Assembly: GCF_028288105.1 (NCBI RefSeq)
Contig: NZ_JAQBOI010000093.1
Location: 1 to 40,864, forward strand
DNA: 40,864 nt
From: Mucilaginibacter sp.
GTDB taxonomy: Bacteria > Bacteroidota > Bacteroidia > Sphingobacteriales > Sphingobacteriaceae
Direction of reading: 5' to 3'
Within the stretch, counting starts at the first letter, position 1, and each line of letters begins with the position of its first letter. Shown one piece after another: positions 15,763-24,057 of this stretch. Under the pieces are notes generated by a model. It saw only the letters and a list, made by a program, of their open reading frames with translations, ran no database searches and was not told where the DNA came from. A program made the position numbers and the translations under genes.

Positions 15763-18700
15763 TTAATTATCCAACCACAACTGCATCAATGATATCAGCC
15801 TATCCATATCAACAGGTTTTGTAATATAATCATTAGCACCTGCCGCTATGCATTTTTCACGGTCATCCCTCATTGCCTTCGCTGTTAATGCAATAACAGG
15901 GAGTTTTGCCCATTTGTTTTGTTTACGAATATGCCTTGTGGCTTCGTAGCCATCCATTTTTGGCATCATAATATCCATCAACACAATATCAATATCGCTT
16001 ATCTCTTCCAGCTTAGCTATTGCTTCTTCCCCATCGTTAGCAATTACTACATTAAGCTCGTAGCTTTCTAAAGCACTGCTCAGGGCAAAAATATTACGCA
16101 TATCATCATCAACGATCAATACCTTTTTACCTTTAATAGTATCCTTGCCCTTGCTGGTGGTTTTAGCTTTACCAGGAATATTATTTGACTGCGGCCCCGA
16201 TTCACTTATCTTATTCAGGAACAGGTTAACCTCATCTATAAGCCTGTCTGACGATTTATTGGTTTTTACCACCATGGCGTTTGCATACTGCATTAGCCTG
16301 TTAACTGATGTTTTATCCAGTTCCATTGCCGTGTTGATAATAACCGGTAACACCGCGAAACGATCTACCTCTTTTATCTTATCTAACAGATCAAGGCCCG
16401 ATATATCCGGCAGGTTAAGGTCAAGTATCACACACTGATATTCGTTTTCGTGCAGCATCCTAAAGGCCGATTCGCCATCAAATGCCTGATCTACCGTTAT
16501 GCCCTGGCTTTGCATCAGATCTTTAAGGGCCTGGCTTTGTGCCTTGTGGTCTTCAACCAATAATATTTGCGTAAACTTAGTACCGTTGCTGGCCATAATA
16601 TCGCCAAACAGCTTATCCAGCGTTTCGGTATTCACCGGTTTTTTAAGGAAACTGATAGCGCCCTCTTTGCGTACCCGGTTGGCCGCGGCCTCACCTGCCG
16701 ACATTAAGTGCACCGGTATATGCAATGTGGCTTCGTCTTGTTTCAGCTCTTTCAATATCTGCCAGCCATCTTTACCCGGCAGCATAATATCAAGTATAAC
16801 CGCGTCTGGTTGTTGTTCTTTAATTATTTCAACAGCATTGGTACCCTCATTAACCATTACAGATTTAAAGCCGTGGTCGCGTGAGTAATCCTGCAAAATG
16901 CTGGCAAAGTTCTTATCATCCTCTACAATCACCACAAATGGTTCATGATCAGGGTTGGTTGCCCTTTTAAAATTATCCAAAAATATTGCCGGCTTATAAT
17001 TTTCAACTGTAGGCAGGTTATCTTCCTGTGCTTCTACATACTTAGCCTCAAACGGCAGGGTTAATATAAATTCACTGCCCTGGCCCGGCTCGCTATTTAC
17101 AGTGATATTACCACCAAGTAATGCAGCCAGTTCCCTGCTGATAGAAAGCCCTAAACCGGTACCGCCATATTTGCGACTGGTTGAACCATCCGCCTGCTGA
17201 AATGCCTCGAAAATTATCCTCTGTTTATTTACAGGAATACCAATACCCGAATCTTTTATTTTGAAACTCACCGTATTTTCGCGCGGGCCTGCAACAGCAG
17301 TAATGGTTATCGTTCCGTTCTCGGGCGTAAACTTAAACGCGTTTGATAGCAGGTTTTTAATAACCTGCTCTACCCTTACTTTATCTGTATAAATGGTTGG
17401 CGGCACATCAGATAAACTGGTGGAATAATTTATCTTCTTATGACTTGCAACTTCGGCAAATAACGATTGCATGTCACTTAAGATATCTGAAATGCGAATA
17501 TTCTCGTTCTGCATATCCAGCTTGCCCGATTCAATTTTTGAAAGGTCCAGAATATCGTTTATCAGTGTAAGCAGATCGTTACCGGCGTTGAATATTACAC
17601 TGGCATATTTTATCTGGTCTTCTGATAAGTTTAGCGGCTTATTATCTTTTAAAATACGTGCCAGCACCAAAATACTGTTTAGTGGCGTACGCAGTTCATG
17701 GCTCATATTGGCCAAAAATTCTGATTTATACCTGCCGGTTGTTTCCAGCTCGCTGGCTTTAATACTTATGCTCTGGCGGGCTTCTTCAATGGCTTGGTTT
17801 TTCTCTTCCAGCAAGCTGGCTTTTTCTTCCAGTTCGGCATTAATGGTACGCAGTTCTTCCTGTTGTACGCGCAGTTCTTCTTCTGATGCCTGCAACATTT
17901 CTGTTTTGTTCATCAGTTCTTCGTTAGTTACGCGCATTTCTTCCTGCTGTGCTTCCAGCTCTTCGGCCTGTTGTTGGGTTTCTTCAAACAAGTCGTGCAT
18001 TATGGTGCGTGCCTGCGCTGTGTTTACCGCTATTCCAATATCATTAGCTACAAGCAGTATGTATTCCTTGATATGCTCAGGGACCTGATTACGGAAACCA
18101 AGCTCGATAACACCTTTTAATTTCTTATCAAAAAAGAAAGGGATTATAAATGTTTCTACCAGTTCATCTTCTAAAATAGACGAGCCCAATAGCAGCCTGT
18201 CATTCATTTTGCCTTTGATAACAGCGGCCTTTTCATCTTTAGCGGCCTGTCCTATCCATCCCTCGGATATCCGGATAGATTGTTTTAAAGCGCCCGGATC
18301 GTTAAAAGCATATGAGGCATACAGGTCAAGCTTATCTTCGTTCTCTTCATATAAATAAAGCGTGCCGGTAAGTGCATTAGCGTAGTTGCTAACCTCTGAT
18401 AATACATTATTAGAAAGCTCTTTCTCGTTTTGCTGGCCCTGCATTTTATCATTAAGGTTACCGCTACCAATTAACAGCCAGTTTTTAGACTCATTCTCTG
18501 CCAATACCTTTTCAAGCTCAATATTGGCTATCCTAACTTCTTCTTCAACGCGTTTTTGGCGGGCAAAGGTTGCCTGTATATAGTAAAACATTATTACTAT
18601 AATCAGCAAGAAAACAGTACAGCCTATAACAATGATTATTATTGCTTGTTGGGATGCTTTATCTGATGCTGCCTTACGTTCATTTAATAAGGTATTCTCT

Positions 18701-19191
18701 GTTTCTATAACACGGCCATTAATACCGCGTATACTATCCATATTGCCCTTGCCATTCAAAAACATATGGTTTGCAAGCATGTAATCAAGCCCTTTGGTTT
18801 CACGGGTTTCAACATTAACCTTTAAAATAGTCAGCTGGCGGTTAACCAATGTTTTAAGTGAATCAATTCTTTTAAGTTGGGTAGGGTTGTCTTGGGCAAG
18901 AACAGTTAGTTGGTTTAAACTTTCGGTGATGCGCGGAATAGCCTCATTATAAGGATCAAGAAATGTTTTATTTGCAGTTGCACCGTAACCCCGCATACCG
19001 GTTTCACTATCAATAAGCAATTGTAATAAGTTATTGGTAGCTTTTATGACCCTTTGCGTATGATTAACCCATACAGTATCATCTTCGAGTTGCTTTATGC
19101 TTTTAAAAGAAAGTATACCAATAATTAATACAAGCAAAATAGATACAGCAAAACCTGCTAATACCTGATTGCGAAAATTAAGCTTGAACAT
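15763..19191 (-). CDS. large hybrid histidine kinase, TM-CHASE3-TM-GAF-coiled coil-HisKA-HATPase-REC x3
   Basis: Inner-membrane sensor of 1142 residues. Membrane helix 1 lies at about 9-29; a CHASE3-type helical extracytoplasmic sensor at about 35-178 (contains DSETGMRGYGATANKTFLDPY); membrane helix 2 at about 182-205; a GAF domain at about 240-392; a glutamine/glutamate-rich coiled coil at about 400-488. HisKA carries MSHELRTP (H498), and HATPase_c lies at about 605-715 (NLLSNAFKF, GTGLGLSI). Three receivers follow with D801, D924 and D1073. Receiver 2 has NTAMELDK where the switch threonine and nearby residues are usually conserved, so it may be less active. This is the first gene of the kinase-cheR-cheB-kinase operon. 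The long coiled coil with many Glu/Gln residues is a plausible CheR/CheB substrate (inference). Confidence 0.9.
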   Translation of the reverse strand: MFKLNFRNQVLAGFAVSILLVLIIGILSFKSIKQLEDDTVWVNHTQRVIKATNNLLQLLIDSETGMRGYGATANKTFLDPYNEAIPRITESLNQLTVLAQDNPTQLKRIDSLKTLVNRQLTILKVNVETRETKGLDYMLANHMFLNGKGNMDSIRGINGRVIETENTLLNERKAASDKASQQAIIIIVIGCTVFLLIIVIMFYYIQATFARQKRVEEEVRIANIELEKVLAENESKNWLLIGSGNLNDKMQGQQNEKELSNNVLSEVSNYANALTGTLYLYEENEDKLDLYASYAFNDPGALKQSIRISEGWIGQAAKDEKAAVIKGKMNDRLLLGSSILEDELVETFIIPFFFDKKLKGVIELGFRNQVPEHIKEYILLVANDIGIAVNTAQARTIMHDLFEETQQQAEELEAQQEEMRVTNEELMNKTEMLQASEEELRVQQEELRTINAELEEKASLLEEKNQAIEEARQSISIKASELETTGRYKSEFLANMSHELRTPLNSILVLARILKDNKPLNLSEDQIKYASVIFNAGNDLLTLINDILDLSKIESGKLDMQNENIRISDILSDMQSLFAEVASHKKINYSTSLSDVPPTIYTDKVRVEQVIKNLLSNAFKFTPENGTITITAVAGPRENTVSFKIKDSGIGIPVNKQRIIFEAFQQADGSTSRKYGGTGLGLSISRELAALLGGNITVNSEPGQGSEFILTLPFEAKYVEAQEDNLPTVENYKPAIFLDNFKRATNPDHEPFVVIVEDDKNFASILQDYSRDHGFKSVMVNEGTNAVEIIKEQQPDAVILDIMLPGKDGWQILKELKQDEATLHIPVHLMSAGEAAANRVRKEGAISFLKKPVNTETLDKLFGDIMASNGTKFTQILLVEDHKAQSQALKDLMQSQGITVDQAFDGESAFRMLHENEYQCVILDLNLPDISGLDLLDKIKEVDRFAVLPVIINTAMELDKTSVNRLMQYANAMVVKTNKSSDRLIDEVNLFLNKISESGPQSNNIPGKAKTTSKGKDTIKGKKVLIVDDDMRNIFALSSALESYELNVVIANDGEEAIAKLEEISDIDIVLMDIMMPKMDGYEATRHIRKQNKWAKLPVIALTAKAMRDDREKCIAAGANDYITKPVDMDRLISLMQLWLDN

Positions 19192-19282
19192 AGATGTGAT
19201 TTAATTTATGCATTACAAATATGTTTAAAAATATTTGCACGCAAAATACTATTAAGTAATAAACACCCAGGTTGTAAGCCGG

Positions 19283-19699
19283 TTATTTACCTTCGGTATA
19301 AACACGTTTTTTTGAAGCCAAAGCCCCTATAACTGACAGCGCCGAACCAGCAAATAATACGTACCAACCCCATTTAAATGCTATTTGTTTGGTTAAAAAA
19401 CCTTCAATGCCTTTAAATGGAATAAAGCTAAAACTGGCCTTTACTTTTAAGAAGGCAGCTACATAAAGCAGCACCACTAATATCAGTGATGCCCATGCCG
19501 CAATACGTGTTACTTTGATTTGACCGAGAACAGTACACAATATGCCAATAACGCCCGTAAGCATAATTATCATACCATAAGGTCTGCTAAGATCATAAAC
19601 ATCCAATGTTTTAATATGAAATGCGCGCAGCATAGGGCAATAGGTTGCTGCAATAAGGATTATAAACCCTAATAATGTGATAAGTAAGGCTGGGCGCAT
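19283..19699 (-). CDS. four-helix integral membrane protein of unknown function
   Basis: 138 residues with four predicted membrane helices (about 4-22, 43-62, 68-87 and 108-126) and a short basic C-terminus. No family is recognised. It is the last gene of a reverse-strand operon, 3 bp after gldC, and its frame is clean. Co-transcription with GldC suggests an envelope role, but nothing in the sequence proves it. Confidence 0.65.
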   Translation of the reverse strand: MRPALLITLLGFIILIAATYCPMLRAFHIKTLDVYDLSRPYGMIIMLTGVIGILCTVLGQIKVTRIAAWASLILVVLLYVAAFLKVKASFSFIPFKGIEGFLTKQIAFKWGWYVLFAGSALSVIGALASKKRVYTEGK

Positions 19700-19702
19700 A
19701 GA

Positions 19703-20032
19703 TTATTTTTTTATCTCCATTTTATCGGCAAAGTGGGCGCAGTAATCGCGAAGGTCTTCTACAATATTTTTTTCGCCGGTTGCGCGCAAAAAGGTATCCC
19801 CCATGGTTTGCAGGGTTTCGTAGAAATAGCGTTTCATCTCATCAACAGGCATATCCTTTGTCCAAAGGTCAATTTTCAGCGTGTTTTGGTAGCTTTTATC
19901 CCAAAGTGATAGCATCATGGCCTGTACAGGCAGGGCTTCTTTATTTTTTGAATCGGTTGATTCCCACAGGATGTTTTCAGGAATGTTGTTATCGTCGAGT
20001 TGTATGGTTAGCTTTATTTCAGCAGTCTTCAT
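19703..20032 (-). CDS. gldC: gliding motility-family protein GldC
   Basis: Small soluble protein (109 residues) matching the GldC family by its core: an N-terminal EIKLTIQLDDNNIPENILWE, then AMMLSLWD, then LKIDLWTKDMPVDEMKRYFYETLQTMGDTF. GldC is known from Flavobacterium, where it supports gliding and type IX-linked machinery; homologues are widespread in Bacteroidota that do not glide, so the name does not prove motility. No signal peptide or membrane segment is present. It lies between two small membrane protein genes in a tight operon behind a DEAD-box helicase. gldB, the usual partner, is not here. Confidence 0.87.
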   Translation of the reverse strand: MKTAEIKLTIQLDDNNIPENILWESTDSKNKEALPVQAMMLSLWDKSYQNTLKIDLWTKDMPVDEMKRYFYETLQTMGDTFLRATGEKNIVEDLRDYCAHFADKMEIKK

Positions 20033-20040
20033 TGAACGTG

Positions 20041-20352
20041 TTATTTAACAAGAAAAAATATTATCAGCACCAAAGTTATAAAGCTTAGCTCTACAATCCA
20101 TAGTTTTTTGGTTTCGGAGAAGAAATTACGGAAAATTATATCCAGCAATGACACAACTACCGCAAACAGGATAAAGATCCAGCCAATAGTACCGCTCCAG
20201 TGCTCGTATGGGCTGCCTGTAATTTTGGCGCCGTTAATAAATATATAGCCGGCCAGTATAAAAAAGGCCGCGGTAGCAAAATTTAAAGGGCTTATCCTGA
20301 ATTTTACCGGGTTAGAATCGTTTTTTTCTGCCAGATCGTTTTGCTCCGCCAT
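20041..20352 (-). CDS. small membrane protein of unknown function
   Basis: 103 residues from the ATG at 20352 (MAEQNDLAEKNDS). The frame is open further upstream to 20412, but that extension lies deep in the helicase gene and is basic and low in information, so the internal ATG is preferred. An acidic cytoplasmic-like N-terminus is followed by three predicted membrane helices (about 24-41, 54-72 and 83-102). No family is recognised. It overlaps the 3' end of the helicase gene by 41 nt in another frame and is followed 8 bp later by gldC. Confidence 0.62.
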   Translation of the reverse strand: MAEQNDLAEKNDSNPVKFRISPLNFATAAFFILAGYIFINGAKITGSPYEHWSGTIGWIFILFAVVVSLLDIIFRNFFSETKKLWIVELSFITLVLIIFFLVK

Positions 20353-21676
20353 ATTGTTTAGCTGGTTTCTTGTTAGCACTATTAGGTTGTTTTTTAGCTT
20401 TTTCGGCTTCAAATTTTTTGATCTGTGTAAGCGTTTTCTTTTCGTGGAAAGCCCCTTTAAAATCTGGGTCTTCCTTACGCTTTTGCATATCTATTTCGCG
20501 TGCCTGGTCTTGTCGCTCTTCGTAAGGGGTTTCCTCAATAAATACCCCAACAGGGATATCATAAACCGGGATAGTTTGCCTTATTAGCTTCTGGATCTTG
20601 TTGACATAATACTCTTCTGACGGCACGGCAAAGGTAATGGCCACGCCAGAGTTATATGCCCGGCCTGTACGGCCAATACGGTGTACATAATCTTCAATTA
20701 CCACAGGTACATCAAAGTTTATTACGTGGCTTACATCGCTTACATCAATGCCGCGCGAAGCTACATCTGTTGCCACCAATATCTTCACCTCATCGTTTTT
20801 AAACGAGTTGATGGAGTTGATACGCGTATTTTGCCCTTTGTTGGCATGCAGCACCTTCACTTCCTTTTCGCCAAACTTGCGTAGCAGAAACTTGAAAACA
20901 TCCTCGGCAGCTACACGTGTTTTGCAAAATATCATCAGCTTTTTAATGTCGCCCTCTATATCAAGCAACGATTTAAGCAGGTTGATCTTGGTTTTAACAT
21001 TGGGCACATGGTATAATTGCTGGCTAACCGTTTCGGCAGTAGTTGCCTGCGGTGTAACCTCAATCACGGTAGGAAATTCCAGGAAATTATGCGAAAGCTC
21101 CTGGATCTTCTCTGACATGGTAGCCGAGAAAAGCAGGTTCTGGCGTTTTACCGGTACAACTTCTAAAATGCGGTTTATCTGCGGCATAAAGCCCATATCC
21201 ATCATTTTATCGGCTTCGTCCAGTACCAAAGTATTTATGGTTTTGGTGACGATGTGCCCGGCTATATAAGTATCCAAAAACCTACCCGGAGTAGCTACAA
21301 TAATATCAACGCCTTTTTTAATATTTTCTATTTGTGTTTTGGGGCCAATACCCCCGTATAGCACAACAACACGCAGATCGGTATTTGCCGCGAAGGCTCT
21401 GATGTTCTCTTCTATCTGCATAGCCAGCTCGCGCGTTGGCGATACAATTAACGCACGTGGGTTATCGCCCTGCGCGTATTTTAGCTTCATTAAAATAGGC
21501 AGCACATAGGCAGCGGTTTTACCCGTACCTGTTTGCGCAATGCCCATTACATCCTGCCCGTTCATTATTGGCGGGATAGCTTTTTGCTGAATAGGTGTAG
21601 CTTCGGTATAACCGGCATCTGCAATAGCATTCAATATCTGCCGGTTAAAATTAAATTCTTCAAAAGTTACAGCCAT
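20312..21676 (-). CDS. DEAD-box ATP-dependent RNA helicase (RhlE-like)
   Basis: Cytoplasmic RNA helicase of 454 residues. All core motifs are present: Q-motif GYTEATPIQ (22-30), Walker A AQTGTGKT (47-54), PTREL, DEAD (153-156), SAT (184-186) and the C-terminal RecA-like domain with HRIGRTGRA. A basic tail of about 60 residues (QPNSANKKPAKQYGGAKRSGRKKRF) is typical of RhlE-type enzymes and probably binds RNA. Likely roles are ribosome assembly or RNA turnover. It is the first gene of the operon with a small membrane protein, gldC and another membrane protein. Its start codon lies 5 nt from an exact -7 box (21682-21689), which implies a nearly leaderless mRNA. Confidence 0.94.
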   Translation of the reverse strand: MAVTFEEFNFNRQILNAIADAGYTEATPIQQKAIPPIMNGQDVMGIAQTGTGKTAAYVLPILMKLKYAQGDNPRALIVSPTRELAMQIEENIRAFAANTDLRVVVLYGGIGPKTQIENIKKGVDIIVATPGRFLDTYIAGHIVTKTINTLVLDEADKMMDMGFMPQINRILEVVPVKRQNLLFSATMSEKIQELSHNFLEFPTVIEVTPQATTAETVSQQLYHVPNVKTKINLLKSLLDIEGDIKKLMIFCKTRVAAEDVFKFLLRKFGEKEVKVLHANKGQNTRINSINSFKNDEVKILVATDVASRGIDVSDVSHVINFDVPVVIEDYVHRIGRTGRAYNSGVAITFAVPSEEYYVNKIQKLIRQTIPVYDIPVGVFIEETPYEERQDQAREIDMQKRKEDPDFKGAFHEKKTLTQIKKFEAEKAKKQPNSANKKPAKQYGGAKRSGRKKRF

Positions 21677-21681
21677 AGCCG

Positions 21682-21710
21682 CAAAGATAAGGTTTTCTAA
21701 TTAGAGCAAA
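21682..21710 (-). promoter_or_regulatory. promoter of the DEAD-box/gldC operon, start-proximal
   Basis: On the reverse strand TTTG (21707-21710), 17 nt, then TATCTTTG (21682-21689), an exact TAnnTTTG. The helicase ATG begins at 21676, so transcription should start at or within a few nt of the start codon. Confidence 0.6.
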
Positions 21711-21803
21711 GATGAAGGACGGAAAGACAAAGGATTTATAAGGAATGGCCGAAAAGAAATTCTCCTAAGCTAATCCTGTCCTTTTTCTTTTCGTCCTTTA
21801 TCT
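21711..21803. repeat. palindromic repeat, GATGAAGGACGG/TTTCGTCCTTTATC family
   Basis: The left arm (21711-21737) is purine-rich and begins GATGAAGGACGG. The right arm (21773-21803) is pyrimidine-rich and ends TTTTCGTCCTTTATC. They are inverted copies with a few mismatches and a 35-nt spacer. It lies between the divergent helicase and outer-membrane protein genes, next to both promoters. Confidence 0.65.
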
Positions 21804-21886
21804 ATTATCTAAAAAGTCTGTATCATCCAAACATTTTTCTGCGTATAAGCCTCGAAGAACTATCTTCGCCCCCATTAATTTAAAAC

Positions 21887-22525
21887 ATGAAAAAACTTTT
21901 ACTTACCGCAATTACCTCTCTTTTTATTTTCGGTGCCGTATTGGCACAAACCGGCAAAGGCCACAAATACCTTGGCGGCAGCTTTACTTTTAGCTATGAT
22001 GAAGATGGCACCGTTCAAAACTACAATTTTGACACCGGTGTTACCCAATACCTTAACCACGACATTGTTAGCTTTAACATTAGCCCCGAGTTTGGTTTTT
22101 TCCTGAGCGATAAATGGGCAATCGGCATTCAACCGGGTTACTCAAGGGTATCTGGTACCGAAACCTCAAACTTCTACTCCAACTCAAATCCAGCAAACAA
22201 CTATACCTACACCAGGAAATACCACACGGATATTGTTGGTTTGGCAGTTAACCTGCGCTACTATTGCATGCTTACCGATAAATTTGGTATTTATCCACAA
22301 ATGGGTATCAGCACGTCGCACATAGCTAATAACTTTACCAATGGCCACTTTGCTGCTTATGCAGGGCCTAATGTGGTATTTTTCCCTACTCCCAAGGTTG
22401 GCCTTAACATGGGCTTTGGTAATATAAGTTATCAATATAATTACCTAAGCCACGGTAGTTTTGTAAACGCAAGCTTAAACAACAACTTCAATTTTGGTAT
22501 AAATTACTATTTCGGAGGGAAATAG
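21887..22525 (+). CDS. outer-membrane beta-barrel protein (small porin-like)
   Basis: Predicted outer-membrane protein of 212 residues. A signal peptide (MKKLLLTAITSLFIFGAVLAQ) is followed by alternating amphipathic strands rich in aromatic and glycine residues (GGSFTFSY, FGFFLSDKWAIGIQPGYSRV, LRYYCMLTDKFGIYPQMG, NFGINYYFGG). The C-terminal strand is typical of eight-stranded barrels that serve as structural or adhesion proteins in Bacteroidota. The substrate or function is unknown. A -7-like TATCTTCG (21861-21868) lies 18 nt before the ATG. The gene is monocistronic and is followed by a palindromic repeat. Confidence 0.82.
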   Translation: MKKLLLTAITSLFIFGAVLAQTGKGHKYLGGSFTFSYDEDGTVQNYNFDTGVTQYLNHDIVSFNISPEFGFFLSDKWAIGIQPGYSRVSGTETSNFYSNSNPANNYTYTRKYHTDIVGLAVNLRYYCMLTDKFGIYPQMGISTSHIANNFTNGHFAAYAGPNVVFFPTPKVGLNMGFGNISYQYNYLSHGSFVNASLNNNFNFGINYYFGGK

Positions 22526-22608
22526 ATTCAAGAGGTTAGAATCAAGAGCCAAGACAGGATAACCCTTTGTTTTGTCTCTTGATTCTTGACTCTTATATCT
22601 TGATTCTC
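22526..22608. repeat. palindromic repeat, TCAAGAG/CTCTTGATTCTT family
   Basis: The left arm (22526-22557; GGTTAGAATCAAGAGCCAAG) and the right arm (22573-22608; CTCTTGATTCTTGACTC) are inverted copies around a short spacer. Related to the element at 5842-5944. It follows the outer-membrane protein stop directly and could act as its transcript end. Confidence 0.65.
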
Positions 22609-22632
22609 CTCTAAGATTATCTTCTAAAAAAC

Positions 22633-22640
22633 TATCTTTG
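22633..22640 (+). promoter_or_regulatory. -7 box of the dihydroorotase gene, 4 nt from the start codon
   Basis: TATCTTTG is an exact TAnnTTTG; the ATG follows after 4 nt. If this box is used, transcription starts at about the A of the start codon. No clear -33 TTG is seen. Confidence 0.45.
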
Positions 22641-22644
22641 TTGC

Positions 22645-23979
22645 ATGTCATCAATCATCATAAAAAACGCCACAATAGTTAACGAGGGCCGCCAGCAAGT
22701 AGCTGATATATTAATTAAAGATGGTTTTATTGAGAAGATTGACGGGCAGATAAACACACCTGCCGATAAAGAAATTAACGCCGAAGGGCTGCACCTTTTC
22801 CCGGGGTGTATTGATGATCAGGTGCATTTTCGCGAGCCGGGATTAACGCATAAAGGCAACATCGCTTCAGAATCGCGCGCGGCAGTAGCTGGTGGTATTA
22901 CATCTTTTATGGAGATGCCCAACACCGTGCCCAATACGCTTACTCAACAATTACTGCAGGATAAATACGATATAGCGGCGAAAAGCTCGCCTGCAAACTA
23001 CTCATTCTTTATGGGTGCATCAAATGATAACCTGGACGAGGTTTTGCGTACCGATGCCAAAAACGTTTGCGGTGTAAAAGTTTTCATGGGTTCATCAACC
23101 GGGAATATGCTGGTAGATAATCCAACTACGCTGGAGCACCTGTTTGCGCAATCGCCCATGCTGATAGCAACCCATTGCGAAGACGAGGCTACCATAAAAA
23201 GCAACCTGGGACATTACAAGCAGTTACTTGGCGATAATATCCCGGTAAAACTGCACCCAAAGATCCGTAGCGCCGAGGCTTGTTACCTGTCGTCATTAAT
23301 GGCTATTGAACTGGCTAAAAAGCATAACACCCGCCTGCATATTCTACATATATCTACCGCAAAAGAAACACATTTATTCAGCAACGATATCCCGCTGGCT
23401 GAAAAGCGCATAACCGCCGAAGCTTGTATCCACCATTTATGGTTTACCGATGCGGATTATGAAGAAAAAGGCAACCTGATAAAATGGAACCCCGCTGTTA
23501 AAACAGAGCAAGACAGGGACGAAATATTGAAAGCAGTATTAGATGGTCATATAGATATAATTGCTACCGACCATGCCCCACACACCATTGAAGAAAAAGC
23601 GCAACCTTACCTGCAGGCACCAAGTGGAGGCCCGTTAGTACAACACGCGCTGCCCGCCATGCTGGAACTTTACCACCATGGTAAAATAACGCTGGAACAA
23701 ATAGCAGAGAAGATGGCCCACAACGTGGCAACCATTTTCCAGATAGAAAAACGTGGCTTTATCCGCGAAGGTTACTGGGCCGATCTGGCTTTGGTTAACC
23801 TGAATAACCCATGGCAGGTTAATAAAAGTAACATCTTGTACAAATGCGGCTGGTCGCCGTTTGAGGGTAGTACTTTTAAGGCTAAGGTGGTGAGTACAAT
23901 TGTATCCGGCAATCTGGCTTACGAAAATGGCAGCCTTACCAACGAAAAAAGCGGACAAAGAATGACCTTTACCCGCTAA
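22645..23979 (+). CDS. pyrC: dihydroorotase (amidohydrolase family)
   Basis: Third step of de novo pyrimidine synthesis: cyclisation of carbamoyl-aspartate to dihydroorotate, in the cytoplasm. The 444-residue protein has the class I dihydroorotase frame: a small N-terminal beta domain, the metal motif region CIDDQVHFREPGLTHKG, MEMPNT, the carbamylated lysine K145 in GVKVFMGSSTG, H177 in THCEDE, H235 in LHISTAKE and the catalytic Asp D309 in ATDHAPH. The first His of the usual HxH pair is Gln here (Q59-V-H61). Allantoinases and hydantoinases share the fold, but FREPG and MEMPNT favour dihydroorotase. The gene stands alone between a barrel protein and a convergent GyrI-like gene. Confidence 0.87.
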   Translation: MSSIIIKNATIVNEGRQQVADILIKDGFIEKIDGQINTPADKEINAEGLHLFPGCIDDQVHFREPGLTHKGNIASESRAAVAGGITSFMEMPNTVPNTLTQQLLQDKYDIAAKSSPANYSFFMGASNDNLDEVLRTDAKNVCGVKVFMGSSTGNMLVDNPTTLEHLFAQSPMLIATHCEDEATIKSNLGHYKQLLGDNIPVKLHPKIRSAEACYLSSLMAIELAKKHNTRLHILHISTAKETHLFSNDIPLAEKRITAEACIHHLWFTDADYEEKGNLIKWNPAVKTEQDRDEILKAVLDGHIDIIATDHAPHTIEEKAQPYLQAPSGGPLVQHALPAMLELYHHGKITLEQIAEKMAHNVATIFQIEKRGFIREGYWADLALVNLNNPWQVNKSNILYKCGWSPFEGSTFKAKVVSTIVSGNLAYENGSLTNEKSGQRMTFTR

Positions 23980-24057
23980 GTTTAATATTAGCCATCTATT
24001 CGCGAACTTTTCAGATCGGCGATAGATGCTTCAGTATGTTCAGCAGGACAAGCAGGA

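Noticed and set aside
17471..18088. Forward open frame of 205 residues, serine-rich
   Set aside because: It is antisense to the coiled coil and HisKA of the large hybrid kinase; the serine richness is the complement of Glu/Gln-rich codons.
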